DNA from: Rhodospirillaceae bacterium
GTDB taxonomy: Bacteria; Pseudomonadota; Alphaproteobacteria; Rhodospirillales_A; Casp-alpha2
Length of the DNA: 6,824 nucleotides
Direction: 5' to 3'
Assembly: GCA_003488105.1 (NCBI GenBank)
Contig: DNMS01000115.1
Span: forward strand, 1 to 6,824
The first letter of the stretch is position 1. Each line of letters opens with the position of its first letter. The translations under genes and the position numbers were made by a program. Under the pieces are notes generated by a model, which saw nothing but the letters and a program-made list of their open reading frames with translations, was not told the DNA's origin and did no database searches. Below are positions 1 through 6,111 of this stretch, one piece after another.

Positions 1-16
1 GGCGGCCATCGCCGGA

Positions 17-1177
17 TCAGGCATTGCCCGCCGCGTCGCGCGGGGCGGGCTCGGCGCCCTCGGGCACCAGGGCCTCGACCCGGGCCGTCATGCGCTTCAG
101 GCGCTCGCGCTCGCTGGCCGATTTCAACTGTCCGCAGGCGGCCATGATGTCGCGGCCCCGGGGCTGGCGGATCGGCGACGAGAAACCGCCGTCGTTGAGG
201 ATGGTGACGAATTTGTCCATGGCCTCGGGCGTCGAACATTCATAGGGGGCGCCCGGCCAGGCGTTGAAGGGGATCAGGTTGAACTTGACCGGGATGCCCT
301 TGGCCAGGCGCAGCAACTGGCGGGCGTCGGCCTCGGAATCGTTGACGCCCTTCAGCATCACGTATTCGAAGGTGATGCGCCGGGCGTTGTTGGCCCCCGG
401 ATATTCGCGGCAGGCGCGGATCAGTTCCTTCAGGGGATACTTCTTGTTGATGGGCACCAGCACGTCGCGCAACTCATCCGTGACGGCATGCAGCGAAACG
501 GCAAGATTCACGCCCAACTCCGCGCCGCATTTTTCCATCATCGGCACCACGCCCGAGGTCGACAGCGTGATCCGCCGCTTGGAAAGCGCGATGCCCTCGC
601 CGTCCATGATGATCTTCAGGGCTTTCGATACGTTATCGTAATTGAATAGGGGTTCGCCCATGCCCATCATCACGATGTTGGAAATCATCCGCCCGCCGTC
701 CTGGGGCGTCGGCCATTCGCCGTAACTGTCGCGGGCGACCATGAACTGGCCGACGATTTCCGCGGACGTCAGGTTGCGCACCAGTTTCTGCGTGCCCGTG
801 TGGCAGAACGTGCAGGTCAGGGTGCAGCCGACCTGGGACGAGATGCAGATCGCCCCCCGGTCGTCCTCGGGGATGTAGACGGTTTCCGCCTCGTTGCCGT
901 CGGCGAACTTGATCAGCCACTTGCGGGTGCGGTCGGATGAGGTCTGCTCGCGGCTGACGACGGGCTTTCGCACTTCGAAAATTCCGGCCAGCTTTTCGCG
1001 AAGCGGCTTGGCCAGGGTCGTCATCTGGGCGAAGTCGGTCGCCCCCTGATGATAAATCCAGTGCCACAACTGCTTGGTACGGAACGGTTTTTCGCCCACG
1101 GCGGCAACCGCCGCCGCCAGTTCCTCGCGGGACAGGCCGACCAGATTGGTCTTTTCGGGGGCAGCATCCATCGTCAT
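17..1177 (-). CDS. rlmN: RlmN, dual-specificity 23S rRNA A2503 / tRNA A37 C2-methyltransferase (radical SAM)
   Basis: This cytoplasmic radical-SAM enzyme methylates C2 of adenosine 2503 in 23S rRNA and, in the E. coli enzyme, A37 of some tRNAs. The 386-residue product has the family's usual length. Seen directly: an N-terminal accessory domain (about 1-95, with [12 protein letters not shown] at 31-42), the 4Fe-4S motif C118-x3-C122-x2-C125, the SAM-binding GMGEP at 172-176, STSG at 206-209, and the C-terminal [12 protein letters not shown] with C348. C348 corresponds to E. coli Cys355, the methyl-carrying cysteine, and C111 sits seven residues before the cluster as E. coli Cys118 does. All catalytic residues are therefore present. 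The start is uncertain between two in-frame ATGs. ATG 1177 is only 3 nt from a GAGGG, whereas ATG 1171 has 9 nt spacing. The gene lies 55 bp downstream of the IalB-like gene in the same direction and has its own candidate promoter. Confidence 0.97.
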   Translation of the reverse strand: MTMDAAPEKTNLVGLSREELAAAVAAVGEKPFRTKQLWHWIYHQGATDFAQMTTLAKPLREKLAGIFEVRKPVVSREQTSSDRTRKWLIKFADGNEAETVYIPEDDRGAICISSQVGCTLTCTFCHTGTQKLVRNLTSAEIVGQFMVARDSYGEWPTPQDGGRMISNIVMMGMGEPLFNYDNVSKALKIIMDGEGIALSKRRITLSTSGVVPMMEKCGAELGVNLAVSLHAVTDELRDVLVPINKKYPLKELIRACREYPGANNARRITFEYVMLKGVNDSEADARQLLRLAKGIPVKFNLIPFNAWPGAPYECSTPEAMDKFVTILNDGGFSSPIRQPRGRDIMAACGQLKSASERERLKRMTARVEALVPEGAEPAPRDAAGNA

Positions 1178-1184
1178 GGGCCCT

Positions 1185-1213
1185 CATATAGCGCGTCCGG
1201 CCCCACTTCCCAA
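1185..1213 (-). promoter_or_regulatory. Candidate sigma-70-type promoter of rlmN
   Basis: On the minus strand, TTGGGA (1213-1208) is followed after exactly 17 bp by TATATG (1190-1185), each matching the consensus at 4 of 6 positions. Only 7 bases separate the -10 from ATG 1177, so transcription would begin at or next to the start codon. This is a prediction from the sequence alone. Confidence 0.35.
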
Positions 1214-1232
1214 CGTGAAAACGCGAATAAGA

Positions 1233-1739
1233 TTAGTAGCCGCAGGCCTTGCCGATGGCCTTCCAGGCGGCGGTGAAGCCCTTAAGCGAATAGGTGTCCG
1301 TGGTCAGGGTGCCGCGCGACGAGGTGCCCTTCACGACCATGTCTGCCCCCCGGATCATGGCGTCGACCAGGGCGGCGTCCCTGCCTTCCTCGGCAAAGGC
1401 ATGCCCGCCCGAGGTGAACAGCTTGTAGGTCTTGTCGCCGATGGTCACCGTGGCGTCCGAGCCTTCCTTGTAATCGTAGCCCGTGGTCACGGAGACGACG
1501 CCCTTTTCCTTGTCCTTGGGCCGATGGGTGACCAGCATGACGACGCGGCCGCGGGCGGAATACTTGCCCTCCATCTTCTTGGGCTCGGAGCCCATGTAGC
1601 AGATCTTGGCCCCGGCCTCGTTGGCCGTATAGGCCTCCCAGTCGTCGAACAGGCCGATCAGTTCCGGCGCGGCCTGGGCGGCGGCGGGGCTGAGAAGGAC
1701 CAGAACGGCAAAGACGGAACCTGTGATGCGTTGGATCAT
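1233..1739 (-). CDS. Invasion-associated locus B (IalB) family periplasmic protein
   Basis: The 168-residue product begins with a clear Sec signal peptide: MIQR, a hydrophobic core at about 5-18, and a likely signal peptidase I cut after A21-Q-A23. The mature part of about 145 residues opens with an FDDW segment (31-34). It has just two cysteines, C47 (in KICYMG) and C166 (in GKACGY), and ends in GFTAAWKAIGKACG. That architecture matches IalB-family proteins, which are common in alphaproteobacteria and named after a Bartonella protein linked to erythrocyte invasion. In free-living relatives the function is unknown, so no invasion role should be read from the name. The two cysteines probably form a disulfide in the periplasm (inference). 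It lies upstream of and co-directional with rlmN, a gap of 55 bp containing a possible rlmN promoter. No convincing Shine-Dalgarno precedes the ATG. Confidence 0.78.
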   Translation of the reverse strand: MIQRITGSVFAVLVLLSPAAAQAAPELIGLFDDWEAYTANEAGAKICYMGSEPKKMEGKYSARGRVVMLVTHRPKDKEKGVVSVTTGYDYKEGSDATVTIGDKTYKLFTSGGHAFAEEGRDAALVDAMIRGADMVVKGTSSRGTLTTDTYSLKGFTAAWKAIGKACGY

Positions 1740-1745
1740 GGCTCA

Positions 1746-1774
1746 TAGATAGCCGGGACAGCGACAGGCCTCAA
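1746..1774 (-). promoter_or_regulatory. Candidate promoter of the IalB-like gene
   Basis: On the minus strand, TTGAGG (1774-1769) is separated by 17 bp from TATCTA (1751-1746). The -35 matches 4 of 6 and the -10 only 3 of 6. The -10 ends 6 bases before the ATG, so this promoter would give an mRNA with almost no leader, consistent with the missing Shine-Dalgarno. Support is modest. Confidence 0.25.
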
Positions 1775-1839
1775 GCCCGGGGCGCGGGATAACTTTCGGG
1801 CGCCCTTGCCAGCACTCTTGTTCGGTGGCATGCAGGGGC

Positions 1840-2898
1840 ATGGCAAAATCCGTTCATTCGCCGCGCCCCGCGATCATCGAGGTTGCGCGCGGCACCCTGG
1901 TCGAAAGCCGCCACCGCGTCCATGCGGTGGTCGCCGACGCGACCGGTACCGTTGTTCATGCCTGGGGTGACGGGGATTTGGAGATCTTTCCCCGCTCGGC
2001 CATCAAGCCGCTGCAGACACTTGCCCTGATCGAAACGGGGGCGGCGGATCATTGGCGGCTGACCGACGAGCGCATCGCGCTGGCCACGGCGTCGCATTCC
2101 GCCTCGGCCGCCCATATCATGGCGGTGGAGGCCTGGCTGGACGACATCGGCCGGGGCGAAGACGATCTGGAATGCGGCGCCCATATGCCGACGGACGAGA
2201 CGGCGGCCCATCGCCTGATCAAACAGGGGGCGGCGCCGACGCGCCTGCACAACAACTGTTCTGGCAAGCATACGGGCTTTCTCGCCACGGCCCTGCACAT
2301 GGGCGAGGATATTCATGGCTACACGGGTGCGGACCATCCGGTGCAACAGCGCCTTTACCAGGCGCTCATGGACATGGGCGGCGCGGCGCTGTCCGGTACC
2401 GGGCGCGGCGTCGACGGCTGCGGCATCCCCGTCTACGGCATGCCGTTATCGGCCCTGGCCCGGGCCATGGCCAAAATGGCCGACCCGGCGAAGGCCGGCC
2501 TGGGCGCGGTACGCACGGCGGCGGCCCAGCGCATCGTCCAATCCATGGCCAAGCACAATTTCATGGTTTCCGGGCGCGGGCGCCTGGATCATGCCGCCAT
2601 GACGGCGGGCATCGGCGTCGCCAAGCGCACGGGCGCGCCCGTGTTCGCGACCAAGACCGGGGCCGAGGCCGTGCACGCGGCGATCCTGCCGGGCCTGGGA
2701 TTGGGCGTGGCGGTCAAGGCCGAGGACGGCAGCAAGCGCGCCTCCGACACGATGATGGCGCACCTTCTGAATTTCCTGGGTGCGTTCGACGACGGGGCGC
2801 GCGCCGACATGGCGTCGTTCCTCGACATGACCGTCGTCAACGCGGAAGGCAAACCCGTCGGCGCCGTGCGGCTGCAGGCGGGTTGGGACCGGGGCTAG
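1840..2898 (+). CDS. L-asparaginase II, Rhizobium etli ReAV-like (class 3) type
   Basis: Predicted to hydrolyse L-asparagine to aspartate and ammonia in the cytoplasm. The 352-residue product is collinear with the thermolabile/ReAV family, which is unrelated to E. coli AnsA/AnsB. Visible motifs are RGTLVESRHRVHA (17-29), RSAIKP with S53 and K56, ATASHS around S85, NNCSGKH with C140 and K143, GVDGCGIPVYG with D192 and C194, and TKTGAE with K272. From memory, ReAV uses Ser48-Lys51 and Ser80-Lys263 pairs and a zinc site of Cys135, Lys138 and Cys189. The positions here keep a constant offset of 5 up to C194, so the site looks complete. I chose ATG 1840 because the protein then starts like its relatives. 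An in-frame GTG at 1825 would add five residues (MACRG). Neither start has a well-spaced Shine-Dalgarno. The gene is divergent from the IalB-like gene and stands alone; no transporter or aspartase is adjacent. Confidence 0.9.
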   Translation: MAKSVHSPRPAIIEVARGTLVESRHRVHAVVADATGTVVHAWGDGDLEIFPRSAIKPLQTLALIETGAADHWRLTDERIALATASHSASAAHIMAVEAWLDDIGRGEDDLECGAHMPTDETAAHRLIKQGAAPTRLHNNCSGKHTGFLATALHMGEDIHGYTGADHPVQQRLYQALMDMGGAALSGTGRGVDGCGIPVYGMPLSALARAMAKMADPAKAGLGAVRTAAAQRIVQSMAKHNFMVSGRGRLDHAAMTAGIGVAKRTGAPVFATKTGAEAVHAAILPGLGLGVAVKAEDGSKRASDTMMAHLLNFLGAFDDGARADMASFLDMTVVNAEGKPVGAVRLQAGWDRG

Positions 2899-2907
2899 CC
2901 AGCAGGC

Positions 2908-3486
2908 TCAGTCGTTATAGACTTCCGGTGGCCTGTCTTCGAAGGCCTGCATGCGGGCTTTTTCCTTGCGTGAAAACCGCCGGCCGAACTGAGGGGCAGG
3001 CAGCTCCTCGGTCGGGCCGCCTTCGGCCACCGGGCGGGGCGCGAAGCGGCCCTGGCTGGTCAGCCGGTCGTACATGACGATGGCGCCAGCGATGCCGACG
3101 TTGACGCAGAACGACATGGGAATCTGGATGATGTGGTCGCAGCGTTCGATCATTGCGGGGCTCAGCTCACCGCGCTCCGGCCCCAGGACATAGGCGGCCT
3201 GCTGCGGGTGGCGGAAGCTCGGCAACTCGATCGAATTTTCCAGCAGCTCGACCCCGACCAGCTTGCAGCCTTCGGGCAGCATCACCTGATCGGCGGTGGG
3301 AAAGCTGTAGAACGGTACATGCCCCCCGCTTTTCGAGGTGTCGGACTTTTGCCCGATGGTACGCTCGTAGGTCGCGTCGATGGTGAACACGAAAGACGCG
3401 CCGAAGGCATGGGCCGTGCGGAACAGATTGCCCACGTTCATGGTCTTGGAAATGCCCTCGACCCCGATTCCGAAATATCCGCGCAT
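2908..3486 (-). CDS. TrmH/SpoU-family (SPOUT) RNA methyltransferase
   Basis: Predicted SAM-dependent RNA 2'-O-ribose methyltransferase, acting in the cytoplasm as a knotted dimer. The 192-residue product shows the three SpoU motifs in order: motif 1 N17-VGNLFRTAHAFG with the conserved arginine R23, motif 2 YVLGPERGELS (99-109), and motif 3 IPMSFCVNVGIAGAIVMYDR (122-141) with N129. There is no N-terminal substrate-binding extension, so it is a minimal catalytic domain. It adds a tail (about 145-192) that is rich in proline and charge and contains a basic patch, RRFSRKEKARMQ. Ribose methylation is inferred from the family; which tRNA or rRNA nucleotide is modified cannot be told from the sequence, so no symbol is given. 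The start is supported by GAGG (minus strand, 3497-3494) 7 nt upstream of the ATG. The stop lies 9 bp from the converging asparaginase stop, and the gene is divergent from the quinone oxidoreductase. Confidence 0.88.
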   Translation of the reverse strand: MRGYFGIGVEGISKTMNVGNLFRTAHAFGASFVFTIDATYERTIGQKSDTSKSGGHVPFYSFPTADQVMLPEGCKLVGVELLENSIELPSFRHPQQAAYVLGPERGELSPAMIERCDHIIQIPMSFCVNVGIAGAIVMYDRLTSQGRFAPRPVAEGGPTEELPAPQFGRRFSRKEKARMQAFEDRPPEVYND

Positions 3487-3549
3487 GGTTTGGCCTCATC
3501 CCCTGAAAGCGGGTCCGGGGCGTCTTGCCCTTTGGCCCTTGGTATGGTC

Positions 3550-3563
3550 AGGTTGCGCAACCT
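3550..3563. promoter_or_regulatory. Perfect 14-bp palindrome, candidate operator
   Basis: AGGTTGCGCAACCT reads identically on both strands. It lies midway in the divergent gap between the RNA methyltransferase and the quinone oxidoreductase, 63 bp before the latter's ATG. An 8-bp palindrome, TTGGCCAA, follows at once (3563-3570). The shape suits a dimeric regulator, but no regulator gene lies next to it. Chance occurrence cannot be excluded. Confidence 0.3.
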
Positions 3564-3581
3564 TGGCCAATTCCGGCCCGA

Positions 3582-3605
3582 AATCAAGTTTTGCCAATTT
3601 TGATT
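3582..3605. repeat. Short inverted repeat AATCAA-N12-TTGATT upstream of the oxidoreductase
   Basis: Six-base arms at 3582-3587 and 3600-3605 flank 12 bases in a locally AT-rich patch that stands out from the GC-rich surroundings. It sits 21 bp before the oxidoreductase start codon, where a core promoter or a repressor site could lie. I could not fit a good -35/-10 pair on either strand here. Confidence 0.25.
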
Positions 3606-3614
3606 ACAGCCCAA

Positions 3615-3620
3615 AAGGAG
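3615..3620 (+). promoter_or_regulatory. Ribosome binding site that fixes the oxidoreductase start
   Basis: AAGGAG lies 6 bases upstream of ATG 3627. It is the strongest Shine-Dalgarno in the window and argues against the longer frame opening at TTG 3525, whose extra 34 residues precede the conserved family N-terminus. Confidence 0.8.
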
Positions 3621-3626
3621 ACCCCG

Positions 3627-4628
3627 ATGCGCGCGGTTGTCTGCACCACCTTCGACGGCATTGACGCCCTGACCTGCGTCGACGACGCCCCAACCCCGCC
3701 GATGGTGGAGAACGGCGTGCGCATCCGGGTGCAGGCGGCGGGCATCAATTTCGCCGACACCCTGATGTGCAAGGGCGAATATCAGGTCAAGCCGCCGTTC
3801 CCGTTTTCGCCGGGGTTGGAGGTCGCGGGCGAAGTGCTTGAGGTCGCCCCCGGGGTAACCCGTGTCGCCCCCGGCGACCGGGTCATGGCGACGGTGCATT
3901 ACGGCGGCTATGCGTCCGAAGCAGTAACCCATGAAAGCACGGTCTTCGCCATTCCCGACAATTTGGATTTCGTTTCCGCCGCCGCCTTTCCCATCGTCTA
4001 CGGCACGTCGCACGTCGGTCTGGTCAACAAGCTGAAGGTGCAGCCTGGGGAGGTTCTGCTGGTTCATGGCGCCGCCGGCGGGGTCGGCCTGACGGCGGTC
4101 GAGATCGGCAAAAAGCTGGGGGCGACCGTGATCGCCACGGCGGGCGGGCCCGAAAAATTGGCCGTGGCCAAGGAATACGGCGCCGACCATTTGATTGACT
4201 ACCGCAAGGAAGACATCCGCGAGCGGGTCAAACAGCTGACCGACGGACGCGGGGCCGACTGCGTTTATGATCCGGTCGGCGGCACGGCGTTCGATGCGTC
4301 GCTCCGCTGCACGGTGCAGGGTGGGCGGATTCTGGTCGTCGGGTTCGCCTCCGGCACGGTGCCGCAGATCCCGGCCAACATCCTTTTGGTCAAGAACCTT
4401 TCGGTCCTCGGCTTCTACTGGGGGGCGCATCGCACCCTCGACCCGGATTTGATCGAGCGCTCCTTCAACGAGCTTCTGGGCTGGATGGCGGCGGGCGACC
4501 TGCGCCCCCACGTCAGCCATGTATTCGACCTCGCCGACGTCAAGGAAGGCATGAACATGCTGCTGTCGCGCAAGTCGACGGGCAAGGTCGTGCTGACCAC
4601 GGGGGCCGCGCCGGGAACCCTCAACTAG
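3627..4628 (+). CDS. NADPH:quinone oxidoreductase family protein (zinc-free MDR superfamily)
   Basis: This 333-residue medium-chain dehydrogenase/reductase is predicted to reduce a quinone or other activated enone/alkene with NADPH in the cytoplasm. The N-terminal GroES-like catalytic domain (about 1-125) carries NFADTLMCKGEY (41-52) and PFPFSPGLEVAGEV (57-70). The Rossmann domain (about 126-260) carries the nucleotide motif AAGGVG at 149-154, GGPEKLAVAKEYGADHLIDY (173-192) and DPVGG (215-219). It lacks the cysteine/histidine catalytic zinc site and the four-cysteine structural zinc lobe of alcohol dehydrogenases, as expected for the quinone oxidoreductase branch. Members include quinone reductases and 2-haloacrylate or crotonyl-type reductases, so the substrate is undetermined. 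The start is set by AAGGAG 6 nt upstream. The gene is divergent from the RNA methyltransferase, and its 3' end overlaps the converging histidine kinase gene by 8 bp. The upstream palindromes may be regulatory. Confidence 0.9.
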   Translation: MRAVVCTTFDGIDALTCVDDAPTPPMVENGVRIRVQAAGINFADTLMCKGEYQVKPPFPFSPGLEVAGEVLEVAPGVTRVAPGDRVMATVHYGGYASEAVTHESTVFAIPDNLDFVSAAAFPIVYGTSHVGLVNKLKVQPGEVLLVHGAAGGVGLTAVEIGKKLGATVIATAGGPEKLAVAKEYGADHLIDYRKEDIRERVKQLTDGRGADCVYDPVGGTAFDASLRCTVQGGRILVVGFASGTVPQIPANILLVKNLSVLGFYWGAHRTLDPDLIERSFNELLGWMAAGDLRPHVSHVFDLADVKEGMNMLLSRKSTGKVVLTTGAAPGTLN

Positions 4629-5958
4629 CCGCGGGCAGGATCAGGCGGAAGGTCGAGCCGGTGCCCAGCTGGGAAGACAGGTCGATCGAGCCACCGGCCT
4701 TTTCGACGACCCGTCGGCACTCCGACAGGCCCACGCCGTCACCGGGCACAAGGGACTGCTTTCCGCCGCGCTCGAAGCGGTTGAAAACGCGGGGCTGATC
4801 GGCCTGGGAAATCCCGACGCCATTGTCCTTGATGTAAATAATCACGACATCGCCCTGGCGTCGGGCGGAGATATCGATCGTCAGGGGCCGCTCCAGAGAT
4901 CTGTACTTAAGGGCGTTGTCCAACAGGTTCTGGAACACGCGGGTTAACTGCAGCGGACTGACGGCAACGGTCGGAAGATCGCCGATGGTGATCTCGGCGG
5001 CGACGGCGTCGACCATCGGACGCAGGCTGTCCTGGGCTTCGCGCAGGCATTGGTCGGGATCGGCAACCTCGGTCGGCGAGGCCTGCTGTACCGATCGGGC
5101 GTCGTCGAGCAGGTCGCCGATAAAGCGGTTCATGCGCAGGGCCGCCTTATGGGCGGAGGCAAGGAACTCCGCCCTCTGTTGGGTGTCCATGGTCGCTGAC
5201 GGCAGGGCCGCGGCCTCAAGGTTCCCGATCACGGCATTGAGCGGCGATTTCAGGTCGTGGGCGACGGCGCCGGAAAACCGCTCCAACTCTTCATAGGCGG
5301 CGCGCAGTTGGTATTCGGCGCGGCTGTAGGACGCCCACAACAGGCCGAGGCTCCAGCCGATCACCGTCGCCATGCCGAAGAACGCGAAGGCAGCATCAAG
5401 GGTCACGATCTGATCGTTCGGTCCCATGGGGCCTTCGAACAGCGGCCGGACGAAAATGCGGAACAGCTGAAGGGTCGCGAACACCGCGAACATCGTGCCG
5501 AGAATACGGCAGGCGGTTCTGAGGCTCGGGTCGCGTTCGCCGAAAAGATCCCATGCGGTCAGGCCGCAGACGATGGCGAATATAACGGAGTTTACGGCCA
5601 ACCCGCCGGCGACGTTCTGTTTGACGACGATGAAATAATAGATGCCGGCAGCGGAAACGATCAGCGCCGCCAATTCCAGAACATAGCGCGGCCGCCGGTC
5701 CTGCAGGCGGCCCATGGCCCGTGTCGCTGACAGGATGGCGACGACGAAACACATCAGGCCGAAACCGGCGGGGCGAAAATCCATCATCGCGGCGCCGGCG
5801 CCGACGGCCAGCGCGCCGACCCCGCCGACGGTCATGGCCAGAGCCATTTCCTTCAAGCCGCCGGTCTTGATCCGCGCCAACCAGAAGGTGGTCAGGATCG
5901 CGGCCATGATGAACTGCACTGGGGTCAGGGAGATCAGGATGGAGCTTATGTTGAACAT
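4621..5958 (-). CDS. Membrane-bound sensor histidine kinase with about seven N-terminal helices
   Basis: This predicted inner-membrane two-component kinase would autophosphorylate a histidine and pass the phosphate to a response regulator. Numbered from ATG 5958 (445 residues), about seven hydrophobic segments lie near 5-28, 35-59, 64-80, 92-112, 119-139, 150-169 and 186-211, with short loops and no large periplasmic domain. A short helical linker leads to HisKA, with the H-box FSGAVAHDLKSPLNAV and phospho-acceptor H234. HATPase_c follows: N-box FQNLLDNALKYR (N344, N348), G1 KDNGVGI (D378, G380, G382), F-box VFNRFERGG, G2 GDGVGLS (406-412) and G3 GTGSTF (432-437). All kinase motifs are intact, and no receiver, PAS or HAMP domain is seen. 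I prefer ATG 5958 because a promoter-like element overlaps the upstream in-frame ATG at 6021, which would add 21 proline-rich residues. Neither ATG has a clear Shine-Dalgarno. No response regulator is in the window, so its partner is unknown. Confidence 0.9.
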   Translation of the reverse strand: MFNISSILISLTPVQFIMAAILTTFWLARIKTGGLKEMALAMTVGGVGALAVGAGAAMMDFRPAGFGLMCFVVAILSATRAMGRLQDRRPRYVLELAALIVSAAGIYYFIVVKQNVAGGLAVNSVIFAIVCGLTAWDLFGERDPSLRTACRILGTMFAVFATLQLFRIFVRPLFEGPMGPNDQIVTLDAAFAFFGMATVIGWSLGLLWASYSRAEYQLRAAYEELERFSGAVAHDLKSPLNAVIGNLEAAALPSATMDTQQRAEFLASAHKAALRMNRFIGDLLDDARSVQQASPTEVADPDQCLREAQDSLRPMVDAVAAEITIGDLPTVAVSPLQLTRVFQNLLDNALKYRSLERPLTIDISARRQGDVVIIYIKDNGVGISQADQPRVFNRFERGGKQSLVPGDGVGLSECRRVVEKAGGSIDLSSQLGTGSTFRLILPAAS

Positions 5959-5976
5959 AAAGACCGGCCGAACTGG

Positions 5977-5995
5977 GTTGCCGGCCGGCGGCAAC
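5977..5995 (-). repeat. GC-rich inverted repeat just upstream of the kinase ATG
   Basis: Seven-base arms GTTGCCG and CGGCAAC (5977-5983 and 5989-5995) around a 5-base loop would form a hairpin in the RNA, ending 18 bases before ATG 5958. If translation starts there, it sits in the leader and could affect initiation. If the ATG at 6021 is used, it is merely coding sequence. Confidence 0.25.
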
Positions 5996-6023
5996 GCGGG
6001 CCGAGGGTGCAGGATCGGCATGG

Positions 6024-6052
6024 GTTATAGATGTATGAAGGACCGGGGACAA
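6024..6052 (-). promoter_or_regulatory. Candidate sigma-70-type promoter of the histidine kinase
   Basis: On the minus strand, TTGTCC (6052-6047, 4 of 6) is followed after 17 bp by TATAAC (6029-6024, 5 of 6). It is the best promoter-like match I found. A start about 7 bases downstream (near 6017) would leave the ATG at 6021 outside the transcript, which favours the ATG at 5958. Confidence 0.45.
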
Positions 6053-6061
6053 CAGTCCGCG

Positions 6062-6087
6062 CCCGCCCGGACCGGGGTCCAGGCGGG
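6062..6087 (-). terminator. Strong GC hairpin after the MFS gene, possible terminator without a U-tract
   Basis: The minus-strand RNA can form an 11-bp stem (CCCGCC, one U-G wobble, GGAC, paired to GTCC and GGGCGGG-side bases) closed by a 4-base loop. It begins 24 bases after the MFS stop and ends shortly before the kinase promoter. No run of U follows, so it is not a classic intrinsic terminator. It may aid termination or protect the 3' end. Confidence 0.35.
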
Positions 6088-6111
6088 GCCGGCAAAACGG
6101 GGCGGAACCAA

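Noticed and set aside
1..16. Possible start of another minus-strand gene (ATG at 9-7) just after the rlmN stop
   Set aside because: Only three codons are inside the window, and there is no Shine-Dalgarno, so it cannot be supported.
1214..1232. Possible terminator hairpin after the IalB-like gene
   Set aside because: Only about four weak pairs around an A/T loop on one strand, with no U-tract in the right place.
1740..1839. Plus-strand promoter for the asparaginase (TTGCCA at 1806-1811, 5 of 6)
   Set aside because: No acceptable -10 lies 16 to 18 bp downstream; the separate GATAAC at 1788 has no matching -35.
2052..3077. Plus-strand open frame (341 residues) overlapping the asparaginase and extending past its stop
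   Set aside because: The translation is an Arg/Gly/Pro/His-rich low-complexity string produced by reading the asparaginase gene out of frame.
3525..3626. N-terminal extension of the oxidoreductase from a TTG
   Set aside because: A strong AAGGAG precedes ATG 3627, and the family N-terminus begins with MRAVVC at that ATG.
3438..4520. Long minus-strand open frame (360 residues) antisense to the oxidoreductase
   Set aside because: It lies opposite a gene with clear family motifs; its translation is rich in Arg, Asp, Gly and Ala with no recognisable domain, as expected for shadow frames in GC-rich DNA.
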